From Prorocentrum cordatum (lineage: Eukaryota > Sar > Dinophyceae > Prorocentrales > Prorocentraceae): a stretch of 24,500 nucleotides of DNA. Numbering within the stretch: position 1 is the first letter of the stretch; each line of letters starts with the position of its first letter. The notes under the pieces were generated by a model. The model did not search any database, was not told the DNA's origin, and worked only from the letters and a program-made list of their open reading frames with translations. Where the stretch lies: positions 233,843-258,342 of the forward strand of contig CAUYUJ010016884.1 in assembly GCA_963575745.1 (NCBI GenBank), read 5' to 3'. Below, piece after piece: positions 1 through 8,058 of this stretch. The position numbers were made by a program, and so were the translations under genes.

Positions 1-3
1 CCA

Positions 4-460
4 GCGGATGTCAGAGGCATGCGAAAGAAGAGGTAGAGGTACGTCGACGTAGTACAGTGGGGGCCCATGCCAAGAGACACCCTGCTTGCCTCCAGGGTGC
101 CCTGGGTTTCTTGGATTTCGATAGTTCTGCTGTGGAAAGCGCGACGCTCCCGCACCAAAAATCGATGGACGTCCTGGGGTCTCAGGGTTGGGTTTCGTGT
201 GGAAGGTTTCTTGTGGACGGGCCTGCACTTTAGAACGAGCGGATGGCAAAGGCATGAGAAAAACGAGGTGTAGGTACGTCGACGTAGTAGACGATGAGAA
301 GAAGGTATGGAGAGGCGTTGTAAAAAATACATGTCGGCATGTCCATCTCCTCGCAGTAGCTTGGCCGAACAGAACAGCATGAACAAACAAACGCACAACA
401 AGTGTTCGGCAGTAGTTCGTCGACGTGGTAGACGATGGAGGGCAAAGGCACGGTAAAAGA
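4..460 (+). repeat. Short dispersed repeat, three degenerate copies
   Basis: A ~54-bp segment at 4-57 recurs at 239-293 with only a handful of differences; both contain the core GTACGTCGACGTAGTA. A third, partial copy around 413-460 has GTTCGTCGACGTGGTAGACG followed by the GGCAAAGGCA motif seen at 244. Spacing is irregular, so this is not a simple tandem array. The short ORFs across this stretch have no recognisable domain and no gene is supported between 1 and about 610. Confidence 0.55.
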
Positions 461-612
461 ATGCCCACTTTCTTGTAGTACCGCCGAACGACGCACGTCC
501 CAGTGATATCCGTGGCCCTAGTAAGACACGCTCCTAGATGATCTCGAGCCCCGCGTTGAAGATGCGGTTAGAGGTCAGTAGTAAAGATAATGTGTAAAGA
601 TTTGGTAAACCA

Positions 613-690
613 GCCGCCGCACGCAAAAACACACCACCCACCCACCCAACCAACCAACCAACTAACTAAGTAATCAGTCAACCCACCACC
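613..690 (+). repeat. Low-complexity CCAA/CCACC tract
   Basis: A run of ACCCACCCACCCAACCAACC-type tetranucleotides grades into ACTAACTAAG and then CCACCACCACCGCCG. It is a plain simple-sequence tract; nothing coding is seen from here to position 748. Confidence 0.7.
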
Positions 691-747
691 ACCGCCGTTG
701 CTGCATTGCCCCACCTCCCTGGTCCCCCTCCCCACATCTTGGGATAT

Positions 748-827
748 GGAATTATCTTGTGACGTACCCAACTTTTTCTATACATGTGGCAATTAAACTC
801 AGGACCACTCAATGCTGACTGGCATTG
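748..827 (+). repeat. Leader of the 103-bp array, shared with the array at 8 kb
   Basis: This ~80-bp stretch, directly before the first repeat unit, is similar to 7947-8032, which directly precedes the other array. Shared blocks in the same order are a TTATCTTGTGACGTA-like start, CCAAC-TTTCTA, A-GTGG-AATT, and CAGGAC-ACTCAAT. By eye roughly two thirds to three quarters of positions agree. It is therefore part of a dispersed unit rather than random flank. Confidence 0.55.
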
Positions 828-1213
828 ACGTACCTCCGCTGGGCCTCCGCTGGGCCTCCCAAGCCCCACGAAAGTGGCGACAGTTGCGCAGATCGCAAGC
901 CCCCCAGGGGGCGGCGAGGTCCCGAGCTGGTCCGCGTCTAACGTACCTACCTCCGCTGGGCCTCCCAGCAGCCCACGAAAGTGGCGACAGTTGCGCAGAT
1001 CGCAAGCCCCCCCGGGGGCGGCGAGGTCCCGAGCTGGTCCGCGTATGACGTACCTCCGCTGGGCCTCCCAGGAGCCCACGAAAGTGGCGACAGTTGCGCA
1101 GACCGCAAGCCCCCCAGGGGGCGGCGAGGTCCCGAGCTGGTCCACGTATGACGTACCTCCGCTGGGCCTCCCAGGAGCCCACGAAAGTGGCGACAGTTGC
1201 GCAGACCGCAAGC
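828..1213 (+). repeat. 103-bp minisatellite, about 3.7 units
   Basis: Units begin ACGTACCTCCGCTGGGCCTC at 828 (with an internal 11-bp duplication of CCGCTGGGCCT), at about 941 (with a CTAC insertion), at 1048 and at 1151. The last full spacing is 103 bp. The first ~60 bp of each unit (to GCGCAGATCGCA) match the 102-bp units at 9056-10660. The second half (CCCCCAGGGGGCGGCGAGG, then CCGAGCTGGTCC) is specific to this array. Open frames on both strands arise from the repeat and are not genes. Confidence 0.9.
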
Positions 1214-1335
1214 CCGACGGCACGAGAGAAGAGGAGGAGAGGGGAGCACAGGAAACAGGAGAGAAGGAGGAGGGGAGGAGGGGAGGAGGAGGAAGGACGG
1301 GGCGGGTTGGGAAAAAGAGGAGGAGGAGGACGAGG
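1214..1335 (+). repeat. Purine-rich GAGG tract after the array
   Basis: Strongly purine-biased GAGGAGGAGAGG-type sequence containing ACAGGAGAGAAGGAGGAG. The same ACACAGGAGAGAAGAAGGAG motif follows the last unit of the other array at about 10669, so this tail appears to belong to the dispersed satellite unit. The arginine/glutamate-rich ORFs here are low-complexity artefacts. Confidence 0.7.
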
Positions 1336-1469
1336 CTCCGACGGCGCGACCGACGCCCCGCTCGAGGCCGACGACGCCTCGAGCGGCAGCAGCAGCCCGG
1401 ACGGCAGCTGAGCGCCCCGGGCGGCAACAGACCGCAGGAAAAGAGCTCATCCACTGGCCTCCAGCCCAT

Positions 1470-1617
1470 CTCCTCCTCCTCCTCCTCCTCCTCCTCCTCC
1501 CTCCTCCTCCTCCTCCTCCTCCTCCTCCTCCTCCTCCTCCTCCTCCTCCTCCTCCTCCTCCTCCTCCTCCTCCTCCTCCCTCTCCTCCTCCCTCTCCTCC
1601 TCCCTCTCCTCCCTCGC
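1470..1617 (+). repeat. (CTC)n microsatellite
   Basis: About 150 bp of CTC trinucleotides with a few CCCT interruptions towards the 3' end. It yields poly-Leu, poly-Ser or poly-Pro in the three forward frames and poly-Glu, poly-Arg or poly-Gly in reverse, so the 220-349 residue ORFs crossing it are not credible genes. Confidence 0.95.
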
Positions 1618-1867
1618 CGCATCTTTGGGGCATCGAGGAGGGGTTCCAGGGGGCCGTCGGCGGCCTCCGGGGAGCCGACAGCGAGCCGTTGGGCCGCTTG
1701 GCAGAGGGCCTCGTGGGGCAATGCCATTCATATGTACACACGAATTACTTTGGCCTTTGGGACGATCCCGACACGGCAGAGCGAGACGTCGAACATCATG
1801 CAAGAAACGAGGACCGCCCCCGGGGACGGCGACGGTACCATCATGGATGTCGTGGATAACCATGTTA
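1618..1867. other. Unique sequence, no gene recognised
   Basis: Moderately GC-rich sequence between the CTC tract and the inverted repeat. Several overlapping frames are open only because they enter from the low-complexity tract. I see no domain, repeat or RNA here. Confidence 0.5.
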
Positions 1868-1991
1868 GAGGGCAGAACAGCCACCCTGATAAGAACCACC
1901 CCGACACGCGAGGCCTTTAGTAAACGCGCCCAAAGGAGGAATCGAACAGAGCAGGGCTGTTTAGTAAACGCTCAGGGCCGTTTAGTAAACG
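1868..1991 (-). repeat. Dispersed ~130-bp repeat, left inverted copy
   Basis: Read on the minus strand this begins CGTTTACTAAACG, continues through TAAACAGCCCTGCTCTGTTC and GTGTCGGGGTGG, and ends near CTGCCCTCTA. The same blocks in the same order are on the plus strand at 3916-4050, about three quarters identical by eye. The minus strand contains GTTCGATTC, which fits the Pol III B-box consensus, so a tRNA-derived SINE is one possibility. The inverted arrangement also allows terminal inverted repeats of a small element. The near-palindrome TTTAGTAAACG occurs three times within it. Confidence 0.65.
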
Positions 1992-2462
1992 CCAACTGTC
2001 CGGTCCGGGTGTTTTTTTCTCCCTGGACATGTGTTGCCGGAGCTCAAGATATCAACGTGTGCAGGGAGGGAGGGTCGCGTCCGCAAGATCTTGCCAGAAC
2101 GCAAGCCCGTATTTCTTAAGGCAGTCGTTTCCGCAGAGATACGCGCGGCAGATTGCAGTTAAAACGCAAGATTGTCAGGTTTGCAATTCGAATGGCAATT
2201 TATTGATTGGGGAGGTTTTGGTGAAGTCCAGGTTGGACGAATAATGTCTGAGGGTTCTCCACCTGATTGGGACCTCAGGTTGAGACCCGAGGTTTTGTAA
2301 TACAAGCAGGCAGCATGTGTATTCGCAGCTACTTGTTCCCAACCATCCTGTGGTCTTCAGTCTTCGTTTTGAAGAGGCATCGCCCGCGTCTTCTCTCCTC
2401 TTTTCCTCCTGCCATCCCTGCCTCGGCCCTCCGCACAGTTCGGCGCACCCCTCACACGCCTC
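1992..2462. other. Unique sequence, no gene recognised
   Basis: Mixed-composition sequence with a T-run at about 2011-2017. Short overlapping ORFs in both directions lack any recognisable motif. I see no repeat shared with the rest of the window. Confidence 0.5.
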
Positions 2463-2909
2463 GTGGCCCCATTCAAAGCTCCACCGAAGCCCGCAGCAGA
2501 AGTTATGAAACATGGTTCGAGAAATCAACATTGGTCATTGCATATGGTTTGGGAAGTTGTCAAATTGCACAACGTGTTATCACAAAAAAGGTGGGGCTTG
2601 TGCGAAGCTGACACAACATTGCAGCTCACATTGGAGGAAGTGTTCCACAGAGGCAACAAACCCAAAAAACGCAACGGCGTGTTATTCAACAAATTGAAAA
2701 GCACTTACGGTTCTTATCGATTCCAAAGCGTTCATGTGAAACCATATTGTGTAGAGCGCACAGACCCGAATCATAGCAAAGTGGTCACGCTGAAAAGATC
2801 ACGCATACCGAGGCTCTCACTCGAAATTATGAGCACGCGTGTTCAAATATTAGAGAGGGCTCCTTCTGCCGATGCTGGCAGTGAGGGGGGGTCAAACCAC
2901 GCACATTAG
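2463..2909 (+). CDS. Doubtful hypothetical ORF, 148 codons
   Basis: An uninterrupted ATG-initiated frame of 148 codons in ordinary (not low-complexity) sequence. The predicted product is basic and mixed in composition, with no signal peptide, membrane segment or motif I recognise. It lies inside the 1.9-kb interval bounded by the inverted ~130-bp repeats, so it could belong to a small mobile element. Neighbouring frames are open over shorter lengths. With no family match and no evidence of expression it may be chance; I include it because it is the longest non-repetitive frame between 1.7 and 4 kb. Confidence 0.2.
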   Translation: MAPFKAPPKPAAEVMKHGSRNQHWSLHMVWEVVKLHNVLSQKRWGLCEADTTLQLTLEEVFHRGNKPKKRNGVLFNKLKSTYGSYRFQSVHVKPYCVERTDPNHSKVVTLKRSRIPRLSLEIMSTRVQILERAPSADAGSEGGSNHAH

Positions 2910-2955
2910 CATGCGTTCCTAACCCGCCTGGCATTCGCATCAATAAGAAGCGCCT

Positions 2956-2998
2956 TCTGCTGCTGCTGCGGCTGCTGCTGTTGCTGCTGCTGGCTGCA
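2956..2998 (+). repeat. (CTG)n microsatellite
   Basis: Imperfect CTG trinucleotides (CTGCTGCTGCTGCGGCTGC and following) over about 43 bp, with CGG and TTG interruptions. Confidence 0.85.
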
Positions 2999-3027
2999 CT
3001 CCGAACGCATTATTTGTTCGCTGTCTT

Positions 3028-3680
3028 TTGCTTCGCCCCCCCTTTATGGCGCGGCCTCTCTCAAGCCCAAGGGCCACCCCTCATCGCCTCCCTGCGATGG
3101 ACGTGGCGGCGAAGAACAAGTACCTAGATCTGCCGCTTTTGGGGTGGGCAACGGGGGGCCCGAATGCGCCTCCGAGGCCCGCCGTTCCAAGTTTCGAGGC
3201 CGCTGACCCTTTTTTCAGTCCCTCTCCAGGTGGTCAAGGGCCAGGAAGACCTGGCCATTCCTTCTCGCGAGGTGCTGCAGATGGTTCCAGCCCGACCCTT
3301 CGTCCCGAGTCAGAGAGACACGCTAAGGAATTGCTGGAGCAAGTTGCGCTGGCCGTTGAGGCCACTGTTAGGAATAGCACGCGTCAGAGGCCTGGCATCC
3401 CAGAACCGGTGGATTCAGGTAGGCATCGATCAGGAGGGTAGGAGGGTTCATCAAGTCACGTCTGCACCTAGAGTCTGGTCTGCTACCGCGGCCCTGGCCA
3501 ATGACGGCACCATTGTTAGCGATCCTTTGTCAGTGCTAGCCTCGGAGGCCGCCAAGTTCCAGGCGTTTCGGTAAGCGAAGGTCGATCCGCCAGCGCCTCC
3601 TCTTTCGTGCACCCCCTTCCCTGATCTGCCCATGCCTGGCGTGGAAGAGTTCAGGGCTGCCAGGAAGAAGTACAATGGTG
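3028..3680 (+). pseudogene. Possible host gene fragment or exons, frames interrupted
   Basis: Three consecutive protein-like stretches lie in different frames. The first is 3028-3441, with a helical-looking segment ESERHAKELLEQVALAVEATV. The second is about 3417-3571 (SVLASEAAKFQAFR). The third is 3574-3723 (PMPGVEEFRAARKKYNGEYG). At or near the breaks are donor-like sequences CAG|GTAGGC at 3419, TTTCG|GTAAGC at 3570 and AATG|GTGAGT at about 3676, and acceptor-like TTTTTTCAG and CTGCACCTAG upstream. This could be a multi-exon gene or a frameshifted retrocopy. My attempt to join two segments across 3420-3472 did not keep the frame open. No family recognised. Confidence 0.2.
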
Positions 3681-3915
3681 AGTACGGATGGATTCCACAT
3701 GCAACAGTGCGGGTGGCTCTTTAACGAGGTTTTGGAGACCTTCGTAGACCGTTTTCGGATTATAGGGACGTCCTCTCTACCCCCTTGCCCACATGCATAT
3801 CATTGTCGCGATGTTGCTCCCCAAAAACCTGTTGGGGGATTTCGCCCCATCGGAGTTGGTTATGCCATTGCTGTTTCCGTCAAGGGAGGAAAAACCACCC
3901 GGACCAGACATTTCT
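3681..3915. other. Unique sequence, no gene recognised
   Basis: A frame open from 3793 to 4116 runs into the dispersed repeat copy at 3916, so it is not credible as a gene. Nothing else identifiable. Confidence 0.4.
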
Positions 3916-4050
3916 CGTTTACTAGACGACCTTGGGCGCTTCTTAAACAGCCTTGCTCTGTTTGATTCCTTTTCTGGGTGCGTTTGCCAATCGGCTTCTC
4001 GTGTCGGGGTGTTTATTATCGGGCTGGATTTTCTGCCCTCTATTCTGGGG
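3916..4050 (+). repeat. Dispersed ~130-bp repeat, right inverted copy
   Basis: Plus-strand counterpart of 1868-1991. It begins CGTTTACTAGACG, passes through TTAAACAGCCTTGCTCTGTT, TGATTCC and GTGTCGGGGTG, and ends at CTGCCCTCTA. The B-box-like site is GTTTGATTC here, one substitution from the left copy. Together the two copies bracket 1.9 kb in inverted orientation. Confidence 0.65.
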
Positions 4051-4239
4051 ACAGACCAGGCGCTCCTTGGCGGTCTCTTGGGAGAAGGCCCACAAGAGGC
4101 TCTGGTGCGCCGTTAGAGAATTCATGGGAGCGAGGGACGCGGAGGCTTGTGTTCCCAGGGGCCACTACTTAGTGGCATTCGGTCCATCCCGCCACCGTGT
4201 CTGGGTTGTGGGTATGAAGCTTGTAGCTTGTGGAATGTT

Positions 4240-4600
4240 CGTTGGGATCTTGCGGGAGGCTTCTTGGACGCCTTCTGGACGCAGTTTGGAGGCCTCTCTG
4301 GAGCCGTTTGGGGGTCTATGTTGGCCCTCCAGGGAACCGTTCGAGATTGTTGGGGGCCTCTTGGGTGCCTCTTGGGGGTGTTTGGTGGCCTCTGGGGGCG
4401 GAAGGCTCTGATTTTCAGTTCGCGTGCCCTCTCTTGGGGGGGGCCCTTTTGGAGCCGCCTGGGGGCCCTCGTGGGCCGTTTTGAGCACCTTTTGGGCCGT
4501 CCTGGGGTGCTCTTCGGTCGTCTTGGAGCCCCTCGGGTCGTTGTGGGTGGTTTGGGGGGTCTCTCAGGCCGTCTTGGAGTGTCGGAAAGCGGAAAACGCG
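4240..4600 (+). repeat. Degenerate G-rich minisatellite
   Basis: Loose repetition of motifs such as TTTGGAGGCCTC, TTTGGGGGTCT, CTTGGGTGCC and TTGGGGGGGCC with irregular 10-25 bp spacing. Many runs of three or more G fall on the plus strand. A sequence of the same style occurs at 7650-7865. Overlapping ORFs in every frame are Gly/Leu/Trp-rich artefacts. Confidence 0.65.
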
Positions 4601-4732
4601 AGAACGCCGAAGTCCTTCAAAACAATTGCGGGAAATAATTAAGATAGGAGGAGCGCGATATGTTCTGAATATTCAGAGATCTGCAGCTGCTTATGTTTCG
4701 TGGAGTGTTTCTCCGAAGGGTTTAGGCGACCT

Positions 4733-4860
4733 GTCCTCCTCCTCCTCATCATCCTACTCCTCTTCCTCCTCCTCCTCCTCCTCCTCCTCCTCCTCCTTCT
4801 CCCCCTCCTCCTCCTCCTCCTCCTCCTCCTCGTCTCTCCTCCTCCTCCTCCATCTCCTCC
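4733..4860 (+). repeat. (TCC)n microsatellite
   Basis: Imperfect TCC/CTC trinucleotides over about 128 bp, immediately followed by a CA dinucleotide tract. Serine, leucine or reverse-strand Glu/Arg/Gly homopolymer frames crossing it are spurious. Confidence 0.9.
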
Positions 4861-4968
4861 CCCCACACACACGCACACGCACACACCACACACACACACA
4901 CAACACACACACACACACACACGCTCTCACACACACACACACACACACACACCGACACCACACACACA

Positions 4969-5036
<68 letters not shown>

Positions 5037-5172
5037 CACAACACACACACACGTACGCATACACACACACACACGGACTGACTGACAGACAGACAGACAA
5101 ACAGGCAGGCAGACACAGACACAAACACACACACAGACAGTCACACACAGTCACACACACACACACACACAC
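4861..5172 (+). repeat. (CA)n microsatellite with CG and GACA variants
   Basis: About 310 bp of CA dinucleotides with a CACGCACG block near 4968-4990 and a CAGACAGACAGACAAACAGG block near 5085-5115. It directly abuts the TCC tract, making a compound pyrimidine-then-CA repeat of about 440 bp. The Cys/Val ORFs on the minus strand are artefacts. Confidence 0.95.
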
Positions 5173-5979
5173 ATTAGAAACGGGGGGTGTCTAAGCTTGC
5201 AGACGTCCCAGACGAGACCGATCCAAAGTTGGTATCCTTCCTTATCGGGCCTGCGCTGCTTGAGACAAATTCGCTCCTGTCTCACTTGCACATGCTGCAG
5301 CACGCGGCGGGAAGTAGCACCATTCGCCGCACCGCACTACAAAATACAAGTTGGCGTTGCATGCCAGGGTTTAGGGTTTTGGGGTTAGGGCCTGCATTGG
5401 AGAAAACGCGCGCTGGCTGCGATCCCCCTCTCATCAAGAGTGTTGGGGGGGGGATCGCTGCACAGGCCGCGCGCGCTCCGAACTTTGCATTCCCGCCCCA
5501 GAACACCCACAGTGAAAACTGTTTCAGGTTTAGGGCTTCTGCCCCCCATGGGCCCCCCTATCAAGGGGCGCCGTCGCGTCCGGCGCGCAAGCGAACAAGC
5601 TGTTGCGAGCAGGCCGAAACGGCCTGAGCAATTCGCACGCGTTTGAGCACGCGCGCGACGCGCTTTGCACAGGCGCACGAGCTCGCCTTCCCGAGCTGCT
5701 CGTCGTGGCCTCCGGCTTTGAGTTGCGCCGCGGGGATGCCGCGCTCGCAGGGGCCCACGGGGCCGCAGAAGTCCGCGGCTGACGGCGACGCGCGCAATTA
5801 TAGCATTCGCGCTCGCCGTTGGGCTTGGCCGTTGGCGCCGCCCCCGCTAAAGCGATTACATTATCGACGCAGCCGCCTTCGGCGCGAACTTCGCACGGCT
5901 GGATGGGGAGCGCGACGAGGTGGGCACGGCACCCCCTCGCTACGATGCGCGGGCATGGCTGCGGCGGCACCTGCGTGGC
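5173..5979. other. GC-rich sequence, no gene recognised; telomere-like patch inside
   Basis: Frames of up to 240 codons exist on both strands but are Ala/Arg/Pro-rich, overlap one another, and on the minus strand extend into the degenerate repeat at 5980. I see no domain. The telomere-like patch at 5368-5391 is listed separately. Confidence 0.5.
5368..5391 (+). repeat. Interstitial telomere-like motif
   Basis: GGGTTTAGGGTTTTGGGGTT followed by AGGG: one exact TTTAGGG and two degenerate copies. TTTAGGG is the plant-type telomere repeat also reported for dinoflagellates. A single TTTAGGG is also at 5529-5535. Confidence 0.55.
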
Positions 5980-6440
5980 GGGGGGGCGCCTGGGAGCGCC
6001 AGCGATCGTTCGCGAGCGCCTGGGAGCGCTTTTGAACATTTGGATGCGCGCGAAAGCGCTTGGGAGCGCCGCCGGGGAGCGCTGCGGAATGTTCGCGATT
6101 GCTCGGGAACGCTCGGGAGCGCCTGGGAGCGCTTGCGAGCGCCAGGGATCGCGCGGGCACGTTTGCGAACGTTTGGGAGCGTCCGAGCGCTTGGGAAAGG
6201 GGGCGCCTGGAATACGTGGGGGCGCCTGCTTGGGAGCGTTCGCGAGCGCCACGGAGCGCCCGAGAGCACTGGGGAGCGCCTGGGAACGCCCGGAGGAGCG
6301 ACGCAGCGTAGGAGCGCCAGGAAACGCGCGGGGGCGCTTGGGGCCACCTGAGAGCGCTTAGGCACGTTTGGAAGCGCTTGGGAACGCGCGGGAGCGCCTG
6401 GGAGCACCCGTGGGACACCGTGGGAACGTTGAGAAGTAAG
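5980..6440 (+). repeat. Degenerate minisatellite based on GGGAGCGCCT
   Basis: The decamer GGGAGCGCCT or GGGAGCGCTT and close variants (GCGAGCGCC, GGAACGCCC, GGGGGCGCCT) recur dozens of times, mostly at multiples of about 10 bp, with single-base indels. Long ORFs on both strands across this stretch (up to ~200 codons, Arg/Ala/Gly-rich) come from the repeat. Confidence 0.8.
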
Positions 6441-7649
6441 CCCGACCGAGAGCACCGCATGTTGCATTTTCATATGGCGCGCGGCCCGATGGACGGCCGA
6501 AAGGGCACCGCATGCTGCATTAGCATAGGTTTGGAGCCCCAGGGGCAGCATCGGATCGTAGGGGGGCGCCGCAGCTGGGCCTCAGGTTGCGGATTCTTCG
6601 TTTATTCTCTTCGTTATTCGAGCGAGCGGAGCTGTGCGCGCGCGGCGTGCGAATGCTTCTTCAGCGTTGATCTCGCGATTCGTCGGCGCAGCGCACGCTG
6701 CATGGGCAGGTTCGCTGAGCGCTCGGCCAGGCGCCGCGGGCTACCAACGTTGCACAGCACGTTGTTTTGCAGTTTAGGTTTAGGGTTTAGGGCTTATATG
6801 TGTGATATGTATGTATGTATATATACATATATATGCACGCACATACTCAAGTGCGCGGCGCGTAATCAGAAAAGCTGCGTTTCTTTTTTATATAAATGCG
6901 ACGCTGTTCGTTTCGGTCAAAGACGCGACGACATTCTTGAATGGTTGCAGGCAGGGGCCCAAACAACTTGCGCTGTTCCAGTCCGCTGACGTTCGCAGCC
7001 AGCGATTGGATCTATGGCCTAATTCCCTAGCGCCACGCACGTTCACCACGCGGGCGGGGTCGATCGAAGCAACCATGCGCCAAATGCGCGCGGACAAGAA
7101 ATAAAAGCGATTCGCCAAATCCGCGCAGCAGCAAACGATCATGCGCCAAACGCGCCCCCAAAGGGTCTGGACGCCAAGTGCACGCAAGGAGAGGGAAATG
7201 GGGGACGGCGAAGGGCATACGATCACACGCCACAGGTGCGCCCAAGTGGCCAGGCGCAGGAAATGCGCGCCGCGGGGACCAGGGGGGAAGAGAAAATGAT
7301 GATGAATGTTTGTGATCTGCCAAGACGCACAAGCCATATACTGCATATCATAAGTATTCGTTGTTTCCACATCCAGTTGGCCTGGAACGTTTGTTGTAAT
7401 TCCCATTCGCTCTGGGAGCGCGCCCATTAAAACACAGGGGACACAAGTCCCCCCCCCCCGCATGTAAAAAATGCAGTGACATACCTTCACCCTCCAAGAT
7501 CCTTGGGGGCAGAAGTTCAATCTGCCAATAGGACCAAAAAGATGCTGGCAAAATTAATTGTTGACGCGTCGCGAATCCATTCCAGCCCATTCAGAAACGA
7601 TGCCCAGTGGAATTGCCTCGATCAAGGAAGTTGGCAGCACACAGGAAGC
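6441..7649. other. Mixed sequence, no gene recognised
   Basis: Contains the telomere-like patch at 6772-6794, a short TA/TG tract at about 6800-6835, and a loosely repeated ATGCGCCAAA motif near 7075, 7140 and 7223. A 210-codon minus-strand frame (6888-7520) has no recognisable feature and overlaps others. I do not support any gene here. Confidence 0.5.
6772..6794 (+). repeat. Interstitial telomere-like motif
   Basis: GTTTAGGTTTAGGGTTTAGG continuing GCTT: two complete TTTAGGG units plus one degenerate. It is followed directly by a TATG/TATA microsatellite. Confidence 0.65.
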
Positions 7650-7865
7650 CATTATGAGACATCTTGGGGTATCTTGAGTCATCTTGGAGGCCATTTGGGG
7701 TTCCCCCAGGCGCTCTTAGAGTCATCTTAATCACTGCCCCCCAAAGGCAACATTTTTGTAAAATCTGCATTTTTTGTGTTTCTGTGAAGTTTCTTGGAGC
7801 CTCTTGAGGGTCTTTTGGGGCCCCTTGGGGGTGTCTGGGCGGCCTCCTGGGGGGGGCCCATGGGG
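7650..7865 (+). repeat. Degenerate G-rich minisatellite
   Basis: Recurring CATCTTGGGG, CATCTTGGAGG, TTTCTTGGAGCC and CTTTTGGGGCCCC motifs, similar in style to 4240-4600. G-runs again lie on the plus strand. Confidence 0.55.
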
Positions 7866-7946
7866 GCCAGCTTGGACTTCTACAACTTCAGACATTCAAC
7901 TAATGAGTACTACGTGCGGAATTTCGAATGTTTGTGAGGTGTCAGA

Positions 7947-8032
7947 AAAAATATCCTGCGACGTAGCCAACCCTTTCTACACAAGTGGAAATTGCATCCA
8001 GGACTACTCAATACCGAAGGACATTTCGGCGC
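7947..8032 (+). repeat. Leader of the 102-bp array
   Basis: Aligns with 748-827, which leads the other array. It contains ATATCCTGCGACGTAGCCAA, CTTTCTACACAAGTGGAAAT and CCAGGACTACTCAATACC. It is followed by ATCTGCGTAGG (the 3' end of a 102-bp unit) and then the first, interrupted unit at 8059. Confidence 0.55.
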
Positions 8033-8058
8033 CATGGTATGGTGGTGATCTGCGTAGG

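Noticed and set aside
678-1920. ORFs of 150-349 codons on both strands
   Set aside because: They are built from the 103-bp minisatellite and CTC homopolymer tracts (poly-Arg, poly-Glu, poly-Leu, poly-Pro).
4626-5194. Ser/His-Thr and Cys-Val ORFs
   Set aside because: They are pure translation of TCC and CA microsatellites.
5530-6551. Arg/Ala-rich ORFs of 140-240 codons on both strands
   Set aside because: They overlap each other and follow the degenerate GGGAGCGCCT repeat; no domain is visible.
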